Shown in pieces: positions 1 through 6,448 of a stretch of 8,119 nucleotides of DNA. Under the pieces are notes generated by a model that saw only the letters and a program-made list of their open reading frames with translations, was not told the origin of the DNA and did no database searches. The position numbers and the translations under genes are program-made. Position 1 is the stretch's first letter. Each line of letters begins with the position of its first letter. Location of the stretch: the NCBI GenBank assembly GCA_020430865.1, contig JAGQIY010000570.1:1-8119 (forward strand), in the 5' to 3' direction. The DNA is from Myxococcales bacterium. Lineage in GTDB: Bacteria > Myxococcota > Polyangia > Polyangiales > Polyangiaceae.

Positions 1-64
1 CTCAGCTGGATAGAGCGTCGGCCTCCGGAGCCGAAGGTCGGAGGTTCGAATCCTCCGTGGCGCG
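1..64 (+). tRNA. tRNA-Arg(CCG), 5' end outside the window
   Basis: The cloverleaf can be folded by eye. The D stem closes with GAGC at 13-16, and its partner is cut by the window edge. The anticodon stem is TCGGC (18-22) with GCCGA (30-34), around loop CTCCGGA (23-29). The anticodon at 25-27 is CCG, which reads the Arg codon CGG. The T stem GGAGG (40-44) pairs with CCTCC (52-56) around TTCGAAT. The 3' acceptor strand is GTGGCGC (57-63) and the discriminator base is G64. The D loop contains an A at the position equivalent to A20, a known arginine identity element in bacteria. The first ten bases (5' acceptor strand, positions 8-9 and the first D-stem base) are missing only because the window starts there. 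The bases after G64 are CAG, so CCA is not encoded and would be added after transcription. Confidence 0.95.
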
Positions 65-70
65 CAGAGC
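48..70 (+). repeat. 23-bp direct repeat, copy 1 (tRNA 3' end)
   Basis: This stretch starts in the T loop of the tRNA-Arg, covers the 3' T-stem strand, the acceptor strand and the discriminator base, and ends six bases past the tRNA. It is identical over all 23 bases to positions 172-194. Duplication of a tRNA 3' end is the classic footprint of tyrosine-recombinase integration, in which the element carries a copy that restores the tRNA. Here the copies are only 124 bp apart and no integrase lies between them, so a remnant or a simple partial duplication is equally possible. Confidence 0.9.
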
Positions 71-95
71 CGCACGTTCGACCGCGAGTGCACGA

Positions 96-111
96 GTCCA
101 GCGAGCTGGAC
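96..111 (+). terminator. Hairpin 31 bp downstream of the tRNA, possible terminator
   Basis: GTCCAGCGAGCTGGAC is a perfect inverted repeat: a 7-bp stem (96-102 with 105-111) around GA, which as RNA would probably close as a CGAG tetraloop. It starts 31 bases after the tRNA 3' end, a sensible place for termination of a tRNA transcript. There is no T-tract after it, so as an intrinsic terminator it is non-canonical; it could instead be a processing signal. Confidence 0.35.
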
Positions 112-153
112 GAGCTCACGAGCGGCCGCGGTGCGCGAGCTACTGCGAGCGCA

Positions 154-168
154 GCGCCCGAAGGGCGC
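154..168 (+). terminator. Second GC-rich hairpin between the tRNA-end repeats, possible terminator
   Basis: GCGCCCGAAGGGCGC forms a perfect 6-bp stem (154-159 with 163-168) with a GAA loop. It can compete with a longer-range pairing of ACTGCG (142-147) with CGCAGT (166-171). It ends four bases before the second copy of the tRNA 3' end. No T-tract follows, so termination activity is only a suggestion. Being nearly symmetrical, it could also act on transcripts of the minus-strand gene that ends at 201. Confidence 0.3.
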
Positions 169-171
169 AGT

Positions 172-194
172 GAATCCTCCGTGGCGCGCAGAGC
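172..194 (+). repeat. 23-bp direct repeat, copy 2 (displaced copy of the tRNA-Arg 3' end)
   Basis: Identical over 23 bases to 48-70. The GGAGG strand needed to form a T arm is absent upstream (GGGCGCAGT instead), so this copy is not part of a functional tRNA. About 68 bases before it, at 104-115, there is AGCTGGACGAGC, which resembles the tRNA D-arm segment AGCTGGATAGAGC at 4-16. The intervening DNA may therefore descend from a decayed second tRNA copy. The copy stops six bases before the stop codon of the minus-strand gene and overlaps the 12-bp palindrome AGAGCGCGCTCT at 190-201. Confidence 0.9.
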
Positions 195-200
195 GCGCTC

Positions 201-1454
201 TCACTCGAGCTCCACCCATCCGCTGGAGAGCTGCACGCGTCGCAGCAACGGGGCTCGCCCGGAGCTGCGCAGCTCCTGAGCCAGACTCGCCCCGACGTCC
301 CAGCCGCGGATGGACAGCGTCGCAAGGCGCCCCAGGGTTCCCCCCTTCTTGGGGAAGAGCGCGTCGAGGCAACTGGAAGTCCATTTGGAGCGGTCGTAAT
401 CCCCTGCATCGATACGAAGCTCTTCGAGGTTCGCGAGCCACTTGGCTTTCCCGAGCACCCGGCAGCCAGTCTGCCCGACGTCGCAGGCGCTCACGTCGAG
501 GAGCGCCAGATTGGGCGCCAGCTGCTGGCTCTTCGCCAGCGCATCGAGCCCCTTCTTGCCTCTGAAGGCCTCACTGAGGTCGAGCGCCGTGAAGCGAGCG
601 AGTTCGGGCCACGCGAGCCAAGCCTGCAGGTCGATGCCATCGAACGCCTTGTGGCCACCTCGAACGATATCGAGCATCGTCACCCGCGCTCCGCGTTCAC
701 CGGCAGCCGCCAATAGCCGTGTGGCAACTTCCGGAGAGAGATCTCCGGCGGCCAAGCAGAGGTGACCATCCCGCTCGGAGATCCGCGACTCCGCCAGCTC
801 TGCATAGACCGTCTCGTCCTCCGCGGCGAGGCGAGCCGCGAGCAGGTCCGGCACGGCTTCGCGCTTGGTTAGCTCACGCAGAGCTTCCACGAGCCGCGGA
901 TCGCGACCGTCCGCGAAGGCCTTCGCGATCGGCCCGCATACGTGTCGTAGCTGCGGATCGTCGAAGCAGGCCTTCAGGTGAGCAACGACGGACGGGATCG
1001 GATCCATGGGCGCGTTCCGCAACGCACGCAGGGACGGAGCGACCCACGCAGCTCCGCCGGCAGTCAGGTTCGCGCGGGTGAGTTCGCTGTTGGAGAACTC
1101 CAGGAGCGCAGCGATTGCAGCCGCGTCATGGTGACGGAGCAGGCGATCGATGGCGCGGCGGAACTCGAGCGTACGCCGGCTCTCGGCGACGGCACGCGCA
1201 TAGGCAATGTCCTGCGAGAGGTCTGGAGAACCCAGGCTCTGCTCGTACTCCGCGCGGAGGGCCTTGGCCTCGGGACCTGCTGCGGGAAGCAGGAGATGCT
1301 GTTCTCGCTGAGCGTACCAGTGCGGCGACCCAAGGTCGTCAACCACACGGAAACGCGAACCAAACGTCTTGGAGGGCTCTTCCGCGACCACTTCTCCAAA
1401 CTGCCCGTGTCCGGGTCCACCCTTCATCACAACCCTCTCTCCGACCAAGCTCAT
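201..1454 (-). CDS. KOW-like / helical-repeat / leucine-rich-repeat-like protein, 417 aa, function unknown
   Basis: A probable cytoplasmic protein with no signal peptide or membrane segment. Residues 5-23 (GERVVMKGGPGHGQFGEVV) read like a KOW/SH3-type beta strand pair, and the SH3-like unit runs to about residue 57. Residues ~60-240 are Ala/Leu/Arg-rich and helical, HEAT-like. Residues 283-417 hold at least four irregular leucine-rich-repeat units (FTALDLSEAF, LALLDVSACDVG, LEELRIDAG, LATLSIRGWDVG) of the ribonuclease-inhibitor type. Such LRR tails are common in Myxococcota, often in multi-copy families, and would be a protein-binding surface; the partner is unknown. I chose the ATG at 1454 because GAGAGGTGG lies just upstream of it and the KOW-like motif begins right after it. 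The reading frame stays open 58 codons further upstream, but that part is Arg/Ser-rich low-quality sequence. An internal ATG at 1427 also has a purine-rich stretch before it. The stop sits next to the repeated tRNA end. Confidence 0.85.
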   Translation of the reverse strand: MSLVGERVVMKGGPGHGQFGEVVAEEPSKTFGSRFRVVDDLGSPHWYAQREQHLLLPAAGPEAKALRAEYEQSLGSPDLSQDIAYARAVAESRRTLEFRRAIDRLLRHHDAAAIAALLEFSNSELTRANLTAGGAAWVAPSLRALRNAPMDPIPSVVAHLKACFDDPQLRHVCGPIAKAFADGRDPRLVEALRELTKREAVPDLLAARLAAEDETVYAELAESRISERDGHLCLAAGDLSPEVATRLLAAAGERGARVTMLDIVRGGHKAFDGIDLQAWLAWPELARFTALDLSEAFRGKKGLDALAKSQQLAPNLALLDVSACDVGQTGCRVLGKAKWLANLEELRIDAGDYDRSKWTSSCLDALFPKKGGTLGRLATLSIRGWDVGASLAQELRSSGRAPLLRRVQLSSGWVELE

Positions 1455-1495
1455 CCGCCACCTCTCTGGTTCAGCAACCTCTCGGGAGGATAGGC

Positions 1496-1513
1496 GACCT
1501 CGAAGCCGAGGTC
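1496..1513 (-). promoter_or_regulatory. Stem-loop in the putative leader of the LRR gene
   Basis: GACCTCGAAGCCGAGGTC is a perfect 7-bp inverted repeat around AAGC. On the minus strand it ends 41 bases before the start codon at 1454, so it could be a 5' leader hairpin of that mRNA or a dyad operator for a repressor. There is no sequence evidence to decide between these, or to exclude chance. Confidence 0.3.
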
Positions 1514-1766
1514 CCTTCGGAGTTCTGGCAGCGTCCCCGAGCGCTTCGCTCCTCGCCCGCCAGATGGTCTCGCCCCCAGCCCGCAGCACCAGCCCGCAGC
1601 AGGAGGAGCAACCGCGATCTGCGTGCACGCCCTACATGCACCGCATACGCCGCTCGAGTCGGCGCAGCAGCGCGCCTCTGCGACCTTGCTCACACGAGAC
1701 CCCAGTTCGTTCCTCCCGGAATCGACACGAGTGCAAAAGCATCGCGGCCCTGTGCAAATTCGTCGC

Positions 1767-1791
1767 CCCCACAACGCACCAGGATGTGGGG
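1767..1791. promoter_or_regulatory. Inverted repeat CCCCACA-N11-TGTGGGG, candidate operator
   Basis: Two perfect 7-base arms (1767-1773 and 1785-1791) are separated by 11 bases. The arm centres are 18 bp apart, slightly less than two helical turns, which would suit a dimeric DNA-binding regulator. It lies about 130 bp upstream of the lipoprotein operon and just downstream of the GTGCAAA direct repeat. No matching regulator is encoded in the window. Confidence 0.3.
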
Positions 1792-1921
1792 TGAACGCAG
1801 CGTCAACCCATTGGCGCGCGCCGCTGCTCTCGTGTACGGCTGATCCCCGCTCGCGCTCCCTTGCGAAGATCGATCCGGAACTCGAGCGCACCCCGGCACG
1901 ACCCGTGCAGTGGGCGCAGCG

Positions 1922-2566
1922 ATGCAGCTTCGCCCCGCCACTGTCCTCCTGCTTCTTGGGCTCAGCCCTGCCTGCGGCGGGGACGACGATCGCCTCTCGG
2001 GGAGTCCAGACATGACCTCGGAGGCGGATGCATCCAGTCGAGCCGACGCGCCTCCCCCCCAAACCAGCCATCGACAGAAGACCTGCCAGAGCGCACGCAG
2101 CTGGAGCTCGGGGCGCATCACCGTGTCGACTTCGCCCGGGCTGACCAGCGCGCTGCAGCCCTGGTTCGAGAAGGCCACCATCGAACTGCGAGACCAGGTC
2201 GAACGGGGTTGTGACTGGAAGCTGCAGCTGCGAAGCGCGACCGGCTCGGCATCCTCCTGGGTCCCGATGCACCACGGCGCGACGAGCTTCTGGAGCACGG
2301 GCGCACAGGAGACGCTCAGCCTCGAACTGCTCGACGCAGACTCTCAGCGCCTGAGCCTCGAGCTGAGCGACTTGACGACCTCGGCCCGTCACGCGGGCGA
2401 CTGTGGCGACCTAACCCAAGTCGACGTTCGCGGATCGCTGGGAGACGAGAACGACGAGACCCGCTTCAACACCCGCGACGGCGACGAGATCCGCCTGGGA
2501 GATCTCGTCGAAACCGCGCTGGACCGACAGCTCACCCTCAGCTTCGCCGCGACCCCACTCGAATGA
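1922..2566 (+). CDS. Predicted exported lipoprotein, 214 aa, first gene of a three-gene operon
   Basis: I do not recognise a family. Residues 1-17 form a short signal peptide (basic R4, then VLLLLGL) leading to Cys18. The cleavage site SPAC has Pro at -2, so it is a loose lipobox, but the following GGDDD is typical of myxobacterial lipoproteins. Residues ~24-52 are a Ser/Asp/Pro-rich linker. The rest (55-214) is a probable beta-rich globular domain with three cysteines (C55, C97, C161), at least two of which could form a disulfide after export. The ATG at 1922 is preferred over an in-frame GTG at 1910 because it gives a cleaner signal peptide; neither has a recognisable ribosome binding site. 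The stop overlaps the next start as ATGA, so the next gene is probably translationally coupled. The protein is likely to sit on the outer membrane, on either face. Confidence 0.8.
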   Translation: MQLRPATVLLLLGLSPACGGDDDRLSGSPDMTSEADASSRADAPPPQTSHRQKTCQSARSWSSGRITVSTSPGLTSALQPWFEKATIELRDQVERGCDWKLQLRSATGSASSWVPMHHGATSFWSTGAQETLSLELLDADSQRLSLELSDLTTSARHAGDCGDLTQVDVRGSLGDENDETRFNTRDGDEIRLGDLVETALDRQLTLSFAATPLE

Positions 2567-3441
2567 AGAGCATGAACGAGACTCCCCATGTATCGCTGGC
2601 CTGTGTGTTCGTTCTGGGTGTGCTGGCGGGCTGTTCGTCGCAGGACGACAAGCCGCGAGCCACTGCGTTCGGGGGCAGCGCCGGAACGATCTCCGAAGGC
2701 GGCTCGGGCCAGGGCGGCGCCGGCGGGCGCGGAGGTAACGCCAGCGGAGGCAGCGCTCAGGCTGGCACCTCCGGCGCAGGCAGCGACGCGGGCGGTAGCC
2801 ACTCGGGGGGCAGGGGCTCCGGCGGCGTGCACACGGGCACCGGCGGAGAGACCAGCGGGGGCAGCGCTGGCGATGGCGAGCTCACGCCGACCGACTCAGC
2901 CTGCGCAGAGCAGCGAGCGTTCGTCGCCGGCGGCATGGCCTTCGTGGCCCCAACGCCGCCAGAGCTCGGCTTGGCTCTGTCTCGATTGCTCTACGATCCG
3001 GCGTCGAAGCCGATCAGCGTCGTCGCCCGCTTCAAGCCGAGCGAGGCCTCCGGCAGCGCCTGGATTTCGGCCAGCGAGCTCGAAGGCTTCGAACAAGCAT
3101 TTCCTCCGGGATTCGTACCAGAGCCAGTGAACCTGGCTCTGCAGTTTGGAGGCTTCAACACCACGGAACCCGCGAAGGCGGGCTGGCTGGTCGTCGGCGC
3201 CGACGCCACCCGCGTTCGCCTCGAGAACATCGAGCTGGTGGCCAGGACCAGCAACGCCTGCAGCGTGCTCGATGCCACGCTCTCGGCGGTGATCCCAGAC
3301 TCCGAGGGCGCAGTCGAGCTCGATTTGCCCAGCGGCAAGACGACCATCGCCGCCCTGGCGGGTGGCACCACGACGAGCTGGAACGTGCGAGCGGTGTTCC
3401 AGGCGGCGACCACGGACTTCGACTTCGAGGCGCTGCCCTAG
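2563..3441 (+). CDS. Predicted lipoprotein with a Gly/Ser/Ala-rich spacer, 292 aa
   Basis: Residues 10-23 are a hydrophobic signal segment ending in a perfect lipobox, LAGC, with the lipidated residue at Cys24. Residues 37-105 are an irregular Gly/Ser/Ala repeat (units such as GGSAG, GGAGG, GGSAQ) of 69 residues, a flexible spacer frequent in myxobacterial surface lipoproteins. The globular domain (about 106-292) is probably beta-sandwich-like, with only two cysteines (C114, C233) that may pair. No catalytic motif is visible, and I do not recognise the family. The start overlaps the upstream stop by four bases (ATGA); an ATG three codons later (2572) is an alternative that leaves the signal peptide intact. 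The spacer should hold the domain away from the membrane, which suits an extracellular or peptidoglycan-spanning position. The next gene begins 15 bases after the stop. Confidence 0.85.
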   Translation: MKSMNETPHVSLACVFVLGVLAGCSSQDDKPRATAFGGSAGTISEGGSGQGGAGGRGGNASGGSAQAGTSGAGSDAGGSHSGGRGSGGVHTGTGGETSGGSAGDGELTPTDSACAEQRAFVAGGMAFVAPTPPELGLALSRLLYDPASKPISVVARFKPSEASGSAWISASELEGFEQAFPPGFVPEPVNLALQFGGFNTTEPAKAGWLVVGADATRVRLENIELVARTSNACSVLDATLSAVIPDSEGAVELDLPSGKTTIAALAGGTTTSWNVRAVFQAATTDFDFEALP

Positions 3442-3456
3442 CGCAGCGAACCAGCC

Positions 3457-6435
3457 ATGCTCAACTCAGCCAAAGCAAGCTCATGGTGGCGCCTGTCGGG
3501 GATCGCGGTCGTGTGCGTGGCGATCCCCGTTGCCTGCGGCGATGACGGCTTGCCGTTCGCAAGTGGCAGCGGAACGGGTGTTCGCCAGTGCAGCGACCTG
3601 GACGGGGACGGCTTCGGCCCGGGTTGCGCAGCGGGCCTCGACTGCGACGACTCCGATCCCAAGGTGGGCGCCTGCGCCGTCGACGAGTGCGCCACTCCGA
3701 GCTCCGGCTGCCCGTGTGACGAGCCTGGACAACGGGTCGCCTGCGGCGAGACCCTGAGCGAGGTCGCCGGTCAGCGCGTCTGCGGTGAAGGCGACCGCGC
3801 CTGCAACCCCAACGGTGAGTGGGGCGAGTGCATCATCAACAATTCCGTACGGCTTTTGCCTGGCGGTGACCCGACGCGCACCCTCGGCCTCGGCTCCGCG
3901 ACACCCTGCGTCGACCCCTGCAATCCGTACTGTCAAACCTTCCCGGACACGCCCGGCGGACTCGGCGACACGGACGCCGGGATCAGCGCCACGGACTCCG
4001 GGATCACCCTCCCAGGCGCCGACGGTTCGACCAGCGTTCCGGCGGTCTGTGCCGGTGGCTCCCTCGGCAGCTGCGGGCACCATCCCTGCGAGCCGGGTGG
4101 CGCTTTGACCAGCGCCTGCGACGAGGTCGGTCTCCCGGCGGCGTGCGCCGCGAAGAACAAGGCGTGCGACGCAGGCAACCCCTGCTGCTACGGCCTGAGT
4201 TGTACCTCAGGGAAATGTGTGGAGCCGGCGGCGCCCCAGCTCACGCTGATGAACGAGACCTTCACATCGGGTGCGGGTTGGTCCCTGTCCGGGAACTGGC
4301 AGCTCGGCGCCGCGAACAGCAACAGCGCCAACGATCCCACGAACGACACCTCGAGCGGCAGCGATCGGCGAGTCGCAGGCACGATCGTCAACGGCCAGTA
4401 CCAGAACAACCGCGACGACTCGCTGCTCAGCCCGATCGTGAACACCACCCAGGGCACGGGAGCGATCACGCTGACGTTCCGCAGCTGGCGCGACTTCGAA
4501 AGTGGCTACGACTACGCGCGATTCTACGTCTCGACCGACGGCGGCTCGAACTGGACGCAGCTGTTCTCCTCCTCCGGGACCAACCGCAGCTGGGAGACGC
4601 TGACCTACGACCTGTCGAGCTACCGCAGCAGTCAGTTCCGCATGCGCTGGCGGCTGACCTCCGACAACTCCCAAACCCGCGGCGGCTGGAGCATCGACGA
4701 CGTCAAGATCGTCACCAATGGCGTCCCCACCGCTTGCTCGAACGAGGGTGGGTCGTGCTCGGGCTCGGGCAGCTGCTGCGGCTCCCCGTCCTGTGTCTCC
4801 GGGGTGTGCACCACGCCTCCCCGCGGATGCGTGCAAGCGATCTGCGCGGCGCGCCCCTCGTGCTGCAGCAGCGCCTGGGACGCGACCTGCGTCAGCATGA
4901 TCGAGACGACCTGCGGCAACGAGTGCGCGACGAACGGCTCGGGACAGTGCGCGCTGTGCTGGCAGGACGACATCGATCATGACGGCGATGGATACTCCTA
5001 CGCCGACGGCGACTGCCGAGACTGCGACCCCCAGGTGAACCCTGGCGCGTTCGACGTGGCTGGCAATGGCCTCGACGAGGACTGTAGCGGCGTCGCTGAC
5101 GACGAGCCTTCGGGCTGTGACGTGGGGCTGCCGTTCAGCGGCTCGAACGCGCTCAACTACGCTCAAGCGATCGACCTGTGTCGCACGACGACCAGCTCGG
5201 CCAGCGGCAGCTCCAGGACCTGGGGTGTGATCGACGCCAAGCTGATCAAGGCCGATGGCTCCGCCTGCTCCGACGACCTGCAGCGGGCGATCACCAATCG
5301 CTTCGGCCTGAACAACGTGCCGAGCCGCGGCTCGAACATGGCGGTGTTTTCGTCGGGAACCGCCCGCGACACCAACGACCCAGGGTACGTCAACCCCAAC
5401 GGTCAGGTGGCGAGCTACAACGCTGCTGGAGGACGCGTCACACCGCCGGCTGGCTTCCCCAACAACGGACCAGGCTGCGCCGCTGGAGCGGCTGCCTACG
5501 ACTCCTGCGGTCTCCAGCTGACGATCCGGGCTCCCACGAACGCGAAGTCCTTCGCCTACGACTTCCGCTTCTTCAGCACCGAATACCCCGAGTGGGTATG
5601 CACCGCGTTCAACGACACCTACATCGCGCTCTACGACGGCACGGCTCCCGGCATCCCGAGCAACAAGAACATCTCCTTCGACTCCAGCAACAACCCCGTG
5701 TCGGTGAACATCGGCTTCTTCGATGTCCCGGGCAGCCCCACCACCACGACGCACCCAGTGCTGAGCGGTACTGGGTTCGATGGCTCGTGCACCTGGTCTG
5801 GCGTCTCGCGAGTCTGCGGCGGCGCGACGGCGCTGTTGACCACGACCGCGCCCGTCGTGGCCGGCGAGACCATCACGCTGCGCTACATCGTCTGGGACAC
5901 CGGGGACGACGAGTGGGACTCCACGGTGTTGCTCGACAACTTCCGTTGGTCCACGAAGCCAGCGACGGTCGAGACCCAGCCGGTGCCTCCTCCCACACCG
6001 GTGACCACTTTCTCCGAAGGCAACTTCGTCCGCGACTACGACACGTCTGCGGTCTGTCAGCCCGGCTTCAAGGTGCGCTGGGGCCACTGGTCGTGGACCA
6101 CCACGACGCCGGGTGACTCGAAGATCGAGTTCTTCATCAGGACCGCGACCACCGCGAGTGGCCTCGCGACCGCCACCGAGTATCCGCTGCGCTTCACGAA
6201 CCCGCCGGGCCCCTCCGCGCTCAGTGGCTCCGCGACCGTCGCGCGGGCAAACTACTCCGGCCGCGACACGCAGAACGGATCGCTCGTCGTGGACGACGTC
6301 CTCTCGGCGCTGGCGCTGGCGCGCCAGAATCCGTTCGTGCGGATCCGCAGTCACCTGGTGCCGACCACGGACGCGCTGGATGCCCCCGAGCTCCACAGCT
6401 GGAACCTGGAGTTCGCATGCGAACCCGGCGAGTGA
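3457..6435 (+). CDS. Choice-of-anchor L domain protein with MopE-like metal-binding motifs, 992 aa, predicted lipoprotein
   Basis: The start gives a signal peptide (residues 12-26) ending at IPVAC, with Cys27 followed by GDDG; the lipobox is loose but the Asp-rich start is lipoprotein-like. Domain order: residues 45-68, a MopE-like metal-binding motif (DLDGDGFG, then GLDCDDSDP), continuing as a Cys-rich unit to WGEC at 125; 126-229, a low-complexity linker with Cys; 230-254 and 427-451, two knottin-like CC-containing modules; 262-419, a jelly-roll domain of the MAM/choice-of-anchor J type (DYARFYVSTDGG, ending GGWSIDDVKI); 458-490, a Cys module with PSCCSSAWDATC; 504-551, a second MopE-like motif (DHDGDGY, DCRDCDPQVNPGA, GNGLDEDC) whose Asp residues suit calcium; 555-832, the choice-of-anchor L domain (VIDAKLIKADG, FFSTEYPEW, FNDTYIAL, LDNFRW); 833-850, a Pro/Thr linker; then a C-terminal beta-rich domain. 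The domain names come from family knowledge; the role is unknown, perhaps adhesion or matrix. No MYXO-CTERM-like C-terminus is present. Confidence 0.92.
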   Translation: MLNSAKASSWWRLSGIAVVCVAIPVACGDDGLPFASGSGTGVRQCSDLDGDGFGPGCAAGLDCDDSDPKVGACAVDECATPSSGCPCDEPGQRVACGETLSEVAGQRVCGEGDRACNPNGEWGECIINNSVRLLPGGDPTRTLGLGSATPCVDPCNPYCQTFPDTPGGLGDTDAGISATDSGITLPGADGSTSVPAVCAGGSLGSCGHHPCEPGGALTSACDEVGLPAACAAKNKACDAGNPCCYGLSCTSGKCVEPAAPQLTLMNETFTSGAGWSLSGNWQLGAANSNSANDPTNDTSSGSDRRVAGTIVNGQYQNNRDDSLLSPIVNTTQGTGAITLTFRSWRDFESGYDYARFYVSTDGGSNWTQLFSSSGTNRSWETLTYDLSSYRSSQFRMRWRLTSDNSQTRGGWSIDDVKIVTNGVPTACSNEGGSCSGSGSCCGSPSCVSGVCTTPPRGCVQAICAARPSCCSSAWDATCVSMIETTCGNECATNGSGQCALCWQDDIDHDGDGYSYADGDCRDCDPQVNPGAFDVAGNGLDEDCSGVADDEPSGCDVGLPFSGSNALNYAQAIDLCRTTTSSASGSSRTWGVIDAKLIKADGSACSDDLQRAITNRFGLNNVPSRGSNMAVFSSGTARDTNDPGYVNPNGQVASYNAAGGRVTPPAGFPNNGPGCAAGAAAYDSCGLQLTIRAPTNAKSFAYDFRFFSTEYPEWVCTAFNDTYIALYDGTAPGIPSNKNISFDSSNNPVSVNIGFFDVPGSPTTTTHPVLSGTGFDGSCTWSGVSRVCGGATALLTTTAPVVAGETITLRYIVWDTGDDEWDSTVLLDNFRWSTKPATVETQPVPPPTPVTTFSEGNFVRDYDTSAVCQPGFKVRWGHWSWTTTTPGDSKIEFFIRTATTASGLATATEYPLRFTNPPGPSALSGSATVARANYSGRDTQNGSLVVDDVLSALALARQNPFVRIRSHLVPTTDALDAPELHSWNLEFACEPGE

Positions 6436-6448
6436 GGGTCTGGGGGTG

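Larger units (their letters stand above)
1455..1921. other. 467-bp divergent intergenic region
   Basis: This lies between the starts of the minus-strand LRR gene and the plus-strand lipoprotein operon, so it should contain both promoters. The open frames crossing it translate to Arg/Ser/Cys-rich sequence with no family resemblance, and I treat them as chance in high-GC DNA. It holds two clear inverted repeats (1496-1513 and 1767-1791), a 10-bp palindrome GGCGCGCGCC (1813-1822), and a direct repeat GTGCAAA at 1731 and 1752, spaced 21 bp or two helical turns. ACACGAG occurs at 1692 and 1725, with its inverse CTCGTGT at 1829. The stretch 1731-1760 is the most AT-rich part. I see no convincing sigma-70 -35/-10 pair for either gene. 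Confidence 0.7.

Noticed and set aside
71..190. A possible second functional tRNA ending at 188
   Set aside because: The D-arm-like segment and the copied 3' end are present, but there is no anticodon arm at the right spacing and no GGAGG strand to make the T arm.
1455..1628. The 58-codon upstream extension of the LRR gene
   Set aside because: The extension is Arg/Ser-rich, the ATG at 1454 has a good purine-rich site before it, and the KOW-like motif begins just after that ATG.
1451..2392. A 313-codon minus-strand frame across the intergenic region and the first lipoprotein gene
   Set aside because: Cys/Arg-rich sequence without family resemblance, overlapping both the start of the LRR gene and a plausible plus-strand lipoprotein gene with a signal peptide.
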